A stretch of 64,000 nucleotides of DNA. Source: Pedobacter rhizosphaerae. Lineage in GTDB: Bacteria > Bacteroidota > Bacteroidia > Sphingobacteriales > Sphingobacteriaceae. Under the pieces are notes generated by a model. The model saw only the letters and a list, made by a program, of their open reading frames with translations. It did no database searches and was not told the DNA's origin. Of this stretch, positions 45,083-52,590 are shown one piece after another. The stretch spans positions 1 through 64,000 of the forward strand of contig NZ_FOGG01000006.1 of NCBI RefSeq assembly GCF_900111155.1, in the 5' to 3' direction. Each line of letters begins with the position of its first letter. The stretch's first letter is position 1. Both the position numbers and the translations under genes were made by a program.

Positions 45083-45853
45083 TTACACTGCTATTGCATG
45101 TTCATTAAATTGTTTATTGGCAATAAATGCCCTGGCCTGAACCACGTCTCCTATTATAATAATTGCGGGATTACTTAAGCCAGCTTTAAAGGCCGCCTCC
45201 TGAAGATCTTTCACTTCACAGGTTGTATGTTTTTGATGAGGCGTGGTTACCTGCTGTATAATGGCCGCAGGGATATGTCCCAATCCGGCTTCATTATAGG
45301 TATTGGCTATCTCGGCTAATTTCTTCATCCCCATATAGATTACAACTGTCGCCGAACTCTTCATCGCGCACTTTAAATCGTTAGATAAACTGCCATCTCT
45401 CTTAGTACCGGTAATTGCCCATAAGCTTTCACTAATGCCACGGTGTGTTAAAGGAATATCTACAAAACCTGCACCTTGCATACTGCTGATTCCAGGAATG
45501 TATTGCGCCCTGATGCCATGTTCTTCTGCAAAAAGCAATTCTTCAAAGCCTCTGCCGAAAATAAAAGGATCGCCACCCTTTAAGCGCACAACCGTACTAT
45601 ATGCTTTGGTATACTTAACTATTAAGTCGTTTATTTTTTCTTGTGGGGTACAATTTCTATAAGGTTGCTTACCAACATATACCATTTTACAGGTTTTTGG
45701 AGCAATTTTTAGCAATTCATCGTTACTTAAGTTATCATAAAGTATAACATCAGCCTTTTTTAACACTTTAAAAGCCATCAAAGTAAGCAATTCAGGGTTT
45801 CCCGGACCCGCACCCACCACATAAAGACCAAAAGGAGATAATTTTCTACTCAT
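45083..45853 (-). CDS. cobA: Uroporphyrinogen-III C-methyltransferase (CobA/SUMT), nitrate locus copy
   Basis: A 256-residue SUMT with GAGPGNPELLTLMAFK near the N-terminus, VRLKGGDPFIFGRG, PGISS and PLTHRG. It makes precorrin-2 for the siroheme of NirB, encoded divergently across a 253-base region. It is clearly different in sequence from the sulfur-locus copy at 5071-5847, so each assimilation pathway carries its own first siroheme step. No second Met8 domain is in the nitrate locus; that step would come from the sulfur operon or elsewhere. It is the first gene of the minus-strand nitrate operon. Confidence 0.95.
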   Translation of the reverse strand: MSRKLSPFGLYVVGAGPGNPELLTLMAFKVLKKADVILYDNLSNDELLKIAPKTCKMVYVGKQPYRNCTPQEKINDLIVKYTKAYSTVVRLKGGDPFIFGRGFEELLFAEEHGIRAQYIPGISSMQGAGFVDIPLTHRGISESLWAITGTKRDGSLSNDLKCAMKSSATVVIYMGMKKLAEIANTYNEAGLGHIPAAIIQQVTTPHQKHTTCEVKDLQEAAFKAGLSNPAIIIIGDVVQARAFIANKQFNEHAIAV

Positions 45854-45918
45854 TTTAATTAAGATTTAAATTAACATGGCATAAAAGTGGTAATTATTTC
45901 TCAAAAAATTAAATATTT

Positions 45919-45934
45919 TATGATAAAAATCATA
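45919..45934. promoter_or_regulatory. Fnr/Crp-family operator-like palindrome
   Basis: TATGATAAAAATCATA is a perfect 6-bp inverted repeat with a 4-base spacer and contains the TGAT-N4-ATCA core of Fnr-type sites. It is centred about 50 bases before the expected nirB transcription start, a usual activator position, and 66 bases from the cobA2 start on the other strand. Confidence 0.7.
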
Positions 45935-45941
45935 GATAATG

Positions 45942-45971
45942 TTGTTTTTAATTTAAATAACTCTATTTTTG
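45942..45971 (+). promoter_or_regulatory. Promoter of nirB
   Basis: TTG at 45942-45944 and TATTTTTG at 45964-45971 are separated by 19 bases, matching the Bacteroidota primary sigma factor consensus (TTG and TAnnTTTG). The untranslated leader would be about 130 bases, A-rich, and contains no obvious reading frame or strong hairpin. Confidence 0.7.
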
Positions 45972-46106
45972 AATATCAATTATCACAGAAACAACACTTT
46001 CAACAAATAAAAGACTCAAAAACGAAAGAAAAAACCTAATAAAAAGACATAAAATTCAAAATAAACCGAAAATTCAGACCAAAAACTAAAAAACAACCTA
46101 AATTTT

Positions 46107-48623
46107 ATGAAAAAACAACAAATAATAGTCATTGGCAACGGAATGGTGGGATACAAATTCTGTGAAAAGCTAAAATCCAAGACTTCATCATTTAATTTGA
46201 TTGTTTTTGGAGAAGAACCTAGAAGAGCTTACGATCGTGTTCATTTAAGTGAATACTTTAATGGTAAAACTGCTGAAGACCTTTCCTTGTCAACCGAATC
46301 ATGGTATGATGAGCAAGAAATAACCTTATATCTTAATACACCAGTTACAGCAATTAACAGAACAGAGAAAAAGGTTTACACCCCAAACGGGTTAAGCTAT
46401 GATTATGACTTTCTGGTTTTCGCCACTGGTTCTGCCGCATTTGTACCTCATATAGAAGGTATAGAAAAAGAGGGCGTTTTCGTTTATCGTACTATAGAAG
46501 ATTTAGATCTGATTAGTAATTATGCTCAAAAGGCACAAACCGCAGCGGTAATTGGCGGTGGTTTGTTAGGTCTGGAAGCTGCCAAAGCCCTGATTGATTT
46601 AGGCATAACCGAAACCAGTATTATAGAATTTGCCTCACGATTAATGCCGAGACAAATTGATCCGGCAGGAAGTGACATGCTTAAATCTAAACTGACAGAC
46701 CTGGGCCTTAAAATATTACTCAATAAAAATACCAGCCTGATTGAGGGAGAAGAAAGCATTACTGCACTAAAATTCAGTGACGATTCTCACCTTGCCGTAG
46801 ACATGCTGGTTATTTCAGCCGGGATTAAACCCCGAGATGAGCTGGCAAAAGCATGCGGTTTGGAAGTTGGACCTCGTGGTGGCATTGTTGTAAACGAAAA
46901 AATGCTCACCAATGATCCTTCAGTTTTCGCCATTGGTGAATGTGCTTTATACGATGGAATGATTTACGGATTAATTGCACCTGGCTATGAAATGGCTGAG
47001 GTAGTAGCCACACATCTGGCCGAAAATGGAAATAAAACTTTCAATGGCTTTGATATGAGCACCAAATTGAAACTCATTGGTGTTGATGTAGCCAGCTTTG
47101 GAGACAACTTTATTAATGAGCCAGATTGCAGAACCATCGTATTTGAAGATAAACATAAAGGAATTTACAAAAGAATCAACATCAGTAACGATGGGAAATA
47201 TCTGCTAGGCGGAATCCTCATTGGAGATGCTGCAGCCTATAATATGTTGCTACAAACGGCTACCAATAATATTCCATTACCAGAACATCCAGAGGAACTT
47301 ATCCTGGGTTCACGTGGTGGTGCGGAAGGTTCCGCTTCCGGAGGTTTAGAAAACTTACCCGATTCGGCATTAATCTGTAGCTGCGAAGGCATTACAAAAG
47401 GCGGCATATGCAGTGCTGTTACCGATCAGGATTGCGAAAATATAGACCAGATTAAAAAATGTACCAAGGCCGGAACAGGATGCGGAGGCTGTATCCCAAT
47501 GGTTAAAGATTTAATGCTTTATACCATGAAGGCTCAGGGAAAATATGTAAGAAACGTAATTTGCGAGCATTTCAACTACAGCAGACAGGAACTCTATGAC
47601 CTTGTTCATATCCATGAGATTAAGAGTTATGATGAAGTATTGGATAGCTTAGGCAAGGGAGACGGATGTGAGGTTTGTAAACCATTGGTTTCTTCTATTT
47701 TGGCCAGCTTATGGAATGAAATGATCCTTCAAAAAGGTAATGATACGGCTCAGGATAGTAATGATCGTTTCTTAGCCAATATCCAAAAAGGCGGATCTTA
47801 CTCCGTTGTTCCGAGAATACCCGGAGGAGAGATTACTCCAGAGAAATTAATCGTAATTGGCGAGGTTGCTCAAAAATATGGTCTTTACACTAAAATTACC
47901 GGAGGCCAAAGGATTGATTTATTTGGTGCCCACTTAAGCGATCTTCCTAAAATATGGGAAGAATTAATTAATGCCGGATTTGAAAGTGGTCATGCCTATG
48001 GTAAAGCCCTACGAACCGTTAAAAGTTGTGTTGGAAGCACATGGTGCAGATTTGGATTGCAAGACAGTGTAAGTTTTGCCATCGAGGTGGAAGAGAGATA
48101 CAGGGGGATACGCGCACCTCACAAAATCAAATCGGCCGTAAGTGGGTGTATCCGCGAATGCGCAGAAGCACAAAGTAAAGATTTCGGCATCATTGCCACA
48201 GAAAAGGGATGGAACTTATATGTATGCGGTAATGGTGGTAGCAAGCCTCAGCATGCACTCCTCCTGGCAACCGATTTAGACAGTGCAACCTGCATTCGGT
48301 ATATCGACCGCTTTTTAATGTTTTATATCCGCACGGCAGATCCATTAACAAGAACTGCTACCTGGTTAAATAAAATGGATGGCGGCATAGATTACCTCCG
48401 CAATGTAGTGGTAAACGATAGCTTAGGCATGGCCGCAAAATGGGAAGCTGAAATGGAAGGCTTAGTAGCTGCTTACCAGTGCGAATGGAAAACTGCTATC
48501 GAGAATCCAGCCATCAGAAAAAGATTCTCACACTTTGTGAATGCACCTGAAGAAAAAGATCCAACAATTCAATTTGTCGACATGCGCGGCCAAAAACGTA
48601 CAGAAGAATGGAAAACAGTTTAG
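46107..48623 (+). CDS. nirB: NAD(P)H nitrite reductase large subunit (NirB)
   Basis: It reduces nitrite to ammonium in the cytoplasm. The 838-residue protein has a FAD domain (VIGNGMVGYKF at 8-18), an NAD(P) domain (AVIGGGLLGLEAAKAL around 148-163) and a BFD-like [2Fe-2S] region (CSCEG... then CGGC, about 425-470). It continues with a second cysteine cluster region (CEHFNYSRQELYD, CEVC), a ferredoxin-like half-domain, and the siroheme/[4Fe-4S] ligands Cys641-x5-Cys647 and Cys681-x3-Cys685. The ATG at 46107 leads straight into the FAD motif. It is the first gene of the plus-strand operon, under a recognisable promoter and Fnr-like site. Confidence 0.97.
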   Translation: MKKQQIIVIGNGMVGYKFCEKLKSKTSSFNLIVFGEEPRRAYDRVHLSEYFNGKTAEDLSLSTESWYDEQEITLYLNTPVTAINRTEKKVYTPNGLSYDYDFLVFATGSAAFVPHIEGIEKEGVFVYRTIEDLDLISNYAQKAQTAAVIGGGLLGLEAAKALIDLGITETSIIEFASRLMPRQIDPAGSDMLKSKLTDLGLKILLNKNTSLIEGEESITALKFSDDSHLAVDMLVISAGIKPRDELAKACGLEVGPRGGIVVNEKMLTNDPSVFAIGECALYDGMIYGLIAPGYEMAEVVATHLAENGNKTFNGFDMSTKLKLIGVDVASFGDNFINEPDCRTIVFEDKHKGIYKRINISNDGKYLLGGILIGDAAAYNMLLQTATNNIPLPEHPEELILGSRGGAEGSASGGLENLPDSALICSCEGITKGGICSAVTDQDCENIDQIKKCTKAGTGCGGCIPMVKDLMLYTMKAQGKYVRNVICEHFNYSRQELYDLVHIHEIKSYDEVLDSLGKGDGCEVCKPLVSSILASLWNEMILQKGNDTAQDSNDRFLANIQKGGSYSVVPRIPGGEITPEKLIVIGEVAQKYGLYTKITGGQRIDLFGAHLSDLPKIWEELINAGFESGHAYGKALRTVKSCVGSTWCRFGLQDSVSFAIEVEERYRGIRAPHKIKSAVSGCIRECAEAQSKDFGIIATEKGWNLYVCGNGGSKPQHALLLATDLDSATCIRYIDRFLMFYIRTADPLTRTATWLNKMDGGIDYLRNVVVNDSLGMAAKWEAEMEGLVAAYQCEWKTAIENPAIRKRFSHFVNAPEEKDPTIQFVDMRGQKRTEEWKTV

Positions 48624-48661
48624 AAAATCAGACCTCAACCTTAAACGGAACTGACAATAAC

Positions 48662-49003
48662 ATGGAAACAACAATTAACTGGCTAGCTGCGTGCCGTGTG
48701 GAAGATGCAGTAGAAAATGGTGGAGTATGTGTAAAACATGGAGAAGAGCAGATTGCCTTATTTTATTTTACCCGTAGAAATGAGTGGTATGCTACCCAAA
48801 ATGAATGCCCGCATCGCAAGCAAATGGCATTAAGCCGGGGCATGATCGGATCAAGCACTGACGAACCTAAAGTAGCTTGCCCCTTTCATAAAAAAACATT
48901 CTCACTCAGCACCGGAGAATGTTTAAGTGGAGATGAGTGCGCCATCAAAACCTACCCCGTAAAGGTAGAAGACGGGACGGTTTTCATTGGATTAAGTGCA
49001 TGA
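48662..49003 (+). CDS. nirD: Nitrite reductase small subunit, Rieske-type (NirD)
   Basis: A Rieske-fold partner of NirB. It has CPHRKQMAL and CPFHKKTFSL, so both Cys-x-His pairs of a [2Fe-2S] Rieske centre are present; some NirD proteins have lost them. I choose the ATG at 48662 (113 residues, METTINWLAACRVEDAV) because it matches the usual NirD start. An in-frame ATG at 48608 overlapping the nirB end by 16 bases would add 18 residues and is a real alternative. Together NirB and NirD form the complete NADH nitrite reductase. Confidence 0.94.
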   Translation: METTINWLAACRVEDAVENGGVCVKHGEEQIALFYFTRRNEWYATQNECPHRKQMALSRGMIGSSTDEPKVACPFHKKTFSLSTGECLSGDECAIKTYPVKVEDGTVFIGLSA

Positions 49004-49036
49004 ACCAACTTTAACCCCAAATAAACAACCTAAATT

Positions 49037-49450
49037 ATGAAAGTTAAAACCCTTACTCCATTAGCTATTGCATTAACATTTAATTTTTTCAACTTAAAAT
49101 CAAGCGCACAAACCACTTCATCTACTCAAACCAAAGTAGTACTTTTTGAAGGAATTGTTGCCGCAGGATATGTAGATCATGGCGCCTATATCAACTGTAC
49201 GGGCCCTGGCTTAAAAGTAACTAAAAAGCCTTACATGCTGATGGTTGGCTTATTACCAAGCTTAAGAATTAAGGAAGACCAGGTTGCCGCAGGGGCAACT
49301 AAAAACTCGATGGTTACTCCTAATTTAGGATTTGGCTTAACGACCGCTTTCAAACACATTGCATTTCAATTACCATTCTATTATAATACTAAAACGAGCA
49401 CTAAAAACGGTTCCTGGAAGCTAGGTGTGGGACTAGGCTACAAACTGTAA
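49037..49450 (+). CDS. Small exported protein of unknown function, third gene after nirBD
   Basis: A 137-residue protein with a signal peptide (1-24, LKSSAQ). The mature part is beta-rich and Gly-rich, with VAAGYVDHGAYINCTGPGLKV, LGFGLTTAFKHIAFQLPFYYN and the terminal LGVGLGYKL, which suggests a small outer membrane barrel or surface protein. I do not recognise a named family. The bases before its ATG (AACAACCTAAATTATG) nearly repeat those before nirB (AACAACCTAAATTTTATG), so the two may share translation control. Its place in the operon suggests a role in nitrate or nitrite entry across the outer membrane; this is inference only. Confidence 0.7.
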   Translation: MKVKTLTPLAIALTFNFFNLKSSAQTTSSTQTKVVLFEGIVAAGYVDHGAYINCTGPGLKVTKKPYMLMVGLLPSLRIKEDQVAAGATKNSMVTPNLGFGLTTAFKHIAFQLPFYYNTKTSTKNGSWKLGVGLGYKL

Positions 49451-49458
49451 CGATTTAC

Positions 49459-49496
49459 ATGGGCGTGTCCATCCAGCGCGCCCATTTCGTTTTTTT
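49459..49496 (+). terminator. Terminator between the nirBD operon and the convergent regulator
   Basis: The arms ATGGGCG (49459-49465) and CGCCCAT (49479-49485) make a 7-bp G+C-rich stem, followed by TTTCGTTTTTTT on the plus strand. Confidence 0.82.
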
Positions 49497-50184
49497 ATAT
49501 ACCTTCTTCGGTTAAGGTTCGCAATTTATCTTCATTGATAATACTGATTCCTTTGCCTTTCAAAACGATTAAACCTTCCTGCACTAACTCATTCATCGTT
49601 CTGAATACGGTTTCATATGTTGCCCCGGTATAAGCTGCCAAATCCTGACGGCTTAACTCCACTGCAATACAATCTTCCTGGTTTACGCCAAACTGTGCCC
49701 TCAAGCTAAACAAAGCTACCGCCAACCTGCTTTTTACAGACATTAAGGCTAAATTTCTCATTTTCCTTTCTGAGGTATTCAACTCATCTGCATAAAACAG
49801 CAATAATTCGAAGGCAAATGCATGGTTTACCTTTATGGTTGCCATGAAAAAATCGATATCTACATAACAAAGTGTCGTATTCTCTAAAGCTGTTGCCGAA
49901 ATAGGATAAACAGCCTGCTCACTCTGTATCCCTCTATGTCCCAATATGGCTCCTCCCCTCGCAAAGCGCAAAATCAATTCCTTGTCGCCCCACTTTTTAT
50001 GCACCTTAACATTACCACTCGTTACAAAATAAACTCCGGTAACAGGGTCGCCCTCTTTAATAATCACCTCTCCCTTTTTCGCAATAAAGTTTTTTCGATG
50101 TCCATCAATAGCTGGCAACCATTCCTTCAGAACAGTTTGACACATGAAACAACTTTTATGATCGCAACTTTTATCTTTCTTCAT
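49495..50184 (-). CDS. Crp/Fnr-family transcriptional regulator with N-terminal cysteine motif
   Basis: A 229-residue regulator with a cyclic-nucleotide-binding-like domain (about 25-140, GEVIIKEGDPVTGVYFVTSGNVKV), a dimer helix and a C-terminal helix-turn-helix (LSRQDLAAYTGATYETVFRTMNELVQEGLI). The recognition helix ETVFR keeps the Glu and Arg that contact TGAT sites in Fnr (compare ETISR). The N-terminus has CDHKSCFMC (Cys7, Cys12, Cys15), and Cys105 lies in the beta domain. That recalls the four cluster cysteines of Fnr, though with different spacing (x4, x2). It faces the nirBD operon and is the likely binder of the palindrome at 45919. Confidence 0.9.
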   Translation of the reverse strand: MKKDKSCDHKSCFMCQTVLKEWLPAIDGHRKNFIAKKGEVIIKEGDPVTGVYFVTSGNVKVHKKWGDKELILRFARGGAILGHRGIQSEQAVYPISATALENTTLCYVDIDFFMATIKVNHAFAFELLLFYADELNTSERKMRNLALMSVKSRLAVALFSLRAQFGVNQEDCIAVELSRQDLAAYTGATYETVFRTMNELVQEGLIVLKGKGISIINEDKLRTLTEEGI

Positions 50185-50221
50185 TATTTAGGGATTAAGG
50201 TTGGCAAAATTAGTATTAATT

Positions 50222-50298
50222 AGTGTAAAGTATCAAGTAGCGAGTATAAAGTATCGAGTAGCTAGTATAAAGTAACAAGAAGCGAGTATAAAGTATCA
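50222..50298. repeat. Heptamer array, 11 units of AGTAnnn
   Basis: Eleven in-phase 7-base units: AGTGTAA, AGTATCA, AGTAGCG, AGTATAA, AGTATCG, AGTAGCT, AGTATAA, AGTAACA, AGAAGCG, AGTATAA, AGTATCA. The length (77 bases) and unit style match the array at 36853-36929. Short related runs follow at 50333-50360 (ACTAACG, ACTAAGG, ACTAAGT, ACTGAAA) and 50364-50391. Confidence 0.88.
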
Positions 50299-50363
50299 AG
50301 ATCGAAATCCAAAGTATACTTCCAGACTATGTACTAACGACTAAGGACTAAGTACTGAAAAAC

Positions 50364-50778
50364 AGTATCAAGTAACAAGTATAAAGTATCAAGACTGAGC
50401 GCTTACCCCCAACTTCCGGACCTCTGACTTTCGGACTGTAGCAAAAAGTATCAAGTAGCTAGTATAAAGTATCAAGACTGAGCGCTTAAACTTCTGACTT
50501 TCGGACCTCTGACTTTCGGACTGTAGCAAAAAGTATCAAGTAGCCAGTATAAAGTATCAAGACTGAGCGCTTAAACTTCTGACTTTCGGACCTCCGACCT
50601 CCGGACTGTAGCAAAAAGTATCGAGTAGCCAGTATAAAGTAGCAAGACTGAGCGCTTAAACTTCTGACTTTCGGACCTCCGACCTCCGGACTGTAGCAAA
50701 AAGTATCGAGTAGCCAGTATAAAGTATCAAGACTGAGCGCTTACCCCCAACTTCCGGACCTCTGACTTCCGGACTGAA
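50364..50778. repeat. Tandem array of five 83-85-bp units
   Basis: GACTGAGCGC marks the units at 50393, 50476, 50561, 50646 and 50731 (period 83, 85, 85, 85). Each unit contains four AGTAnnn heptamers (AGTATCAAGTAGC, AGTATAAAGTATCA), GACTGAGCGCTTA, a run of CTGACTTTCGGAC-type repeats and GGACTGTAGCAAAA. It lies between the Crp/Fnr gene and the terminator of the galactan locus. No gene is visible in 50185-50846. Confidence 0.9.
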
Positions 50779-50780
50779 GC

Positions 50781-50814
50781 AAAAAAAAACCAGACAACCG
50801 ATAAAGATTGCCTG
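50781..50814 (-). terminator. Intrinsic terminator of the tandem SusCD operon
   Basis: CCAGACAA (50790-50797) pairs with TTGCCTGG (50808-50815) apart from one mismatch. Nine T residues follow on the minus strand. It lies about 30 bases after the SusD stop. Confidence 0.8.
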
Positions 50815-50846
50815 GCACTACTAACTAACCATAAAGATTTTATCTT

Positions 50847-52580
50847 TTAGTATCCCGGATTTTGAACCATTGCCGGCATTTTATTAATCTCTACCTGAGG
50901 GATGGGCATCAAATAATTAAAGGGTCTAAATACGTGAAGGCGAATGGTATTAACCACTTCATAGGTAAATGTACTTCCGCTTTGCGTAATTTTCATGGCC
51001 TTGTTATAACCGTTATTTACAGCTTCTGCAATTTTCCATCTTCTGATATCATTCCAGCGGTGGTCTTCATTCATTAATTCAATTCTCCTTTCATTCTGAA
51101 TTAAACTGCGCATATCTACCTGATTAATACCGGCAGCTATGCCGTATCTTCCATTTGCGCCGGCAATGATGCCTGCTCTTTTTCTGATTTTCACAATTTC
51201 ATTTACTGCCAGTTCTGTACTTCCAAGTTCATTGAGTGCTTCGGCATAGTTGAGGATAATTTCTGCGTAACGCATTAAAGGCCAGCCCCGCTCCGAATTA
51301 AAAGAGCTGTTTGCCGATATGTTTACATCGCACATTTTCCTGCTGTAATATCCGGTGGTTGTTGGCCCGGTACCGGCAGCGGTATAACCATCAGTTGCTG
51401 CATTAAGGAAAGTATTAACTACAGCCTGCCCATTTGCCGTAGTAGAATAATACCTGGAGCCATTGTGAATAATGGAATAATAAAAGCGGGGGTCGCGATT
51501 AACATAAGGGTTGGCCGGGTTAAAAGAGGTTCCAGCCTCATAGGTAGATTTCCCATCGTTCATTAAGAAAGCCCTTGCCAGTTGTTCTGTTGGCTGGGAA
51601 TTTTTCGCTCCACCTCTGGATGGAGGATTATAGTAGCCTTCAAAATCGCGGTTTGGAGCCCTGTTATAAGAAAAAATATACTCAGTATTTGGATATCTCA
51701 CAAGGAAAACATTGTAAAAACCATATCCCGCAGCGGTGGTATTATCTTCAAGAAGGTTATAATAACCAGCATTAATTACCGCTGCTGCAGCATCGGCAGC
51801 CTTTTGCCAGTGGGTTACGCTGTATGCAGGATAACTAACCGTGCTGGCTAAATTCCCTGTAGCAATAGAACCTCCGTTAAAAAGCGGGCTTGCAGCATAT
51901 AAGAGCACCCTTGATTTTAACGCCAGGCAGGCACCCTTAGTCGCACGCCCATAGTCTTGCTCAGGATAGTTCACCGGCAACACATTGGCTGCAGCATCTA
52001 ATTCGGCGCTGATATAATTAATGGTTTCGGCAAAACTGGCGCGGGGCAGGTTAATTACATCGGTAATGCCATAAACATTATCGCCAACTAAAGGAACACC
52101 TCCAAAATTGATCACCAAAAAATGATAATACCAGGCCCTTAAGAACCTACCTTCAGCAATCATTCTGCTCTTTGTAGCGGCAGCAAGTGGCGAATTGCCT
52201 ATTTTAGCCATCATCAGGTTCACCTTACGGATATTAGCATAAGGGGTAGACCAAAAATCGGGAACGGCACCAGTTGAAAAGAAATTATTGGGTGAAATCG
52301 TCCCATTATACATGATTACCGCATTTTGCGTTACCCCAGAATAAGCATATTCTGCATCATCTGTAGCCATCTCTGTGTTTCCATGACTGCTAAAACGGCC
52401 CTTGGTAAAGCTGTAAGCTACTCCGTTGTAAATATTGGATAGAAAACCAACCGTTTTTATACTATCTGTAAAAACCGTTTCCTCCGTTTCACCACTGGTT
52501 TGATTATCTAAAAAACTTCCTGATTTTTTGCAGGAGCTTATTGCCACTACGGACAATAATATATAAAGTATCTTTTTCAT
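50847..52580 (-). CDS. SusD/RagB-family nutrient-binding lipoprotein
   Basis: A 577-residue lipoprotein (AISSC, Cys17), last gene of the galactan-type locus. SusD hallmarks are RMIAEGRFLRAWYYHFLVINFGGVPLVGDN, RYAEIILNYAEALNELGSTE, EIVKIRKRAGI, LIQNERRIELMNEDHRWNDIRRWKIAEAVN and a C-terminus PFNYLMPIPQVEINKMPAMVQNPGY. The start is the ATG at 52580 (MKKILYILLSVVAIS). The frame runs 48 codons further upstream into the SusC gene, but that part is not a signal peptide. It is similar to the SusD at 55728, consistent with a duplicated SusCD pair. Confidence 0.94.
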   Translation of the reverse strand: MKKILYILLSVVAISSCKKSGSFLDNQTSGETEETVFTDSIKTVGFLSNIYNGVAYSFTKGRFSSHGNTEMATDDAEYAYSGVTQNAVIMYNGTISPNNFFSTGAVPDFWSTPYANIRKVNLMMAKIGNSPLAAATKSRMIAEGRFLRAWYYHFLVINFGGVPLVGDNVYGITDVINLPRASFAETINYISAELDAAANVLPVNYPEQDYGRATKGACLALKSRVLLYAASPLFNGGSIATGNLASTVSYPAYSVTHWQKAADAAAAVINAGYYNLLEDNTTAAGYGFYNVFLVRYPNTEYIFSYNRAPNRDFEGYYNPPSRGGAKNSQPTEQLARAFLMNDGKSTYEAGTSFNPANPYVNRDPRFYYSIIHNGSRYYSTTANGQAVVNTFLNAATDGYTAAGTGPTTTGYYSRKMCDVNISANSSFNSERGWPLMRYAEIILNYAEALNELGSTELAVNEIVKIRKRAGIIAGANGRYGIAAGINQVDMRSLIQNERRIELMNEDHRWNDIRRWKIAEAVNNGYNKAMKITQSGSTFTYEVVNTIRLHVFRPFNYLMPIPQVEINKMPAMVQNPGY

Positions 52581-52590
52581 ATTACAAGCC

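Noticed and set aside
50364..50778. Regular repeats resembling a CRISPR array
   Set aside because: Units are conserved along their whole length (83-85 bases) and contain sub-repeats; there are no spacers and no cas genes.
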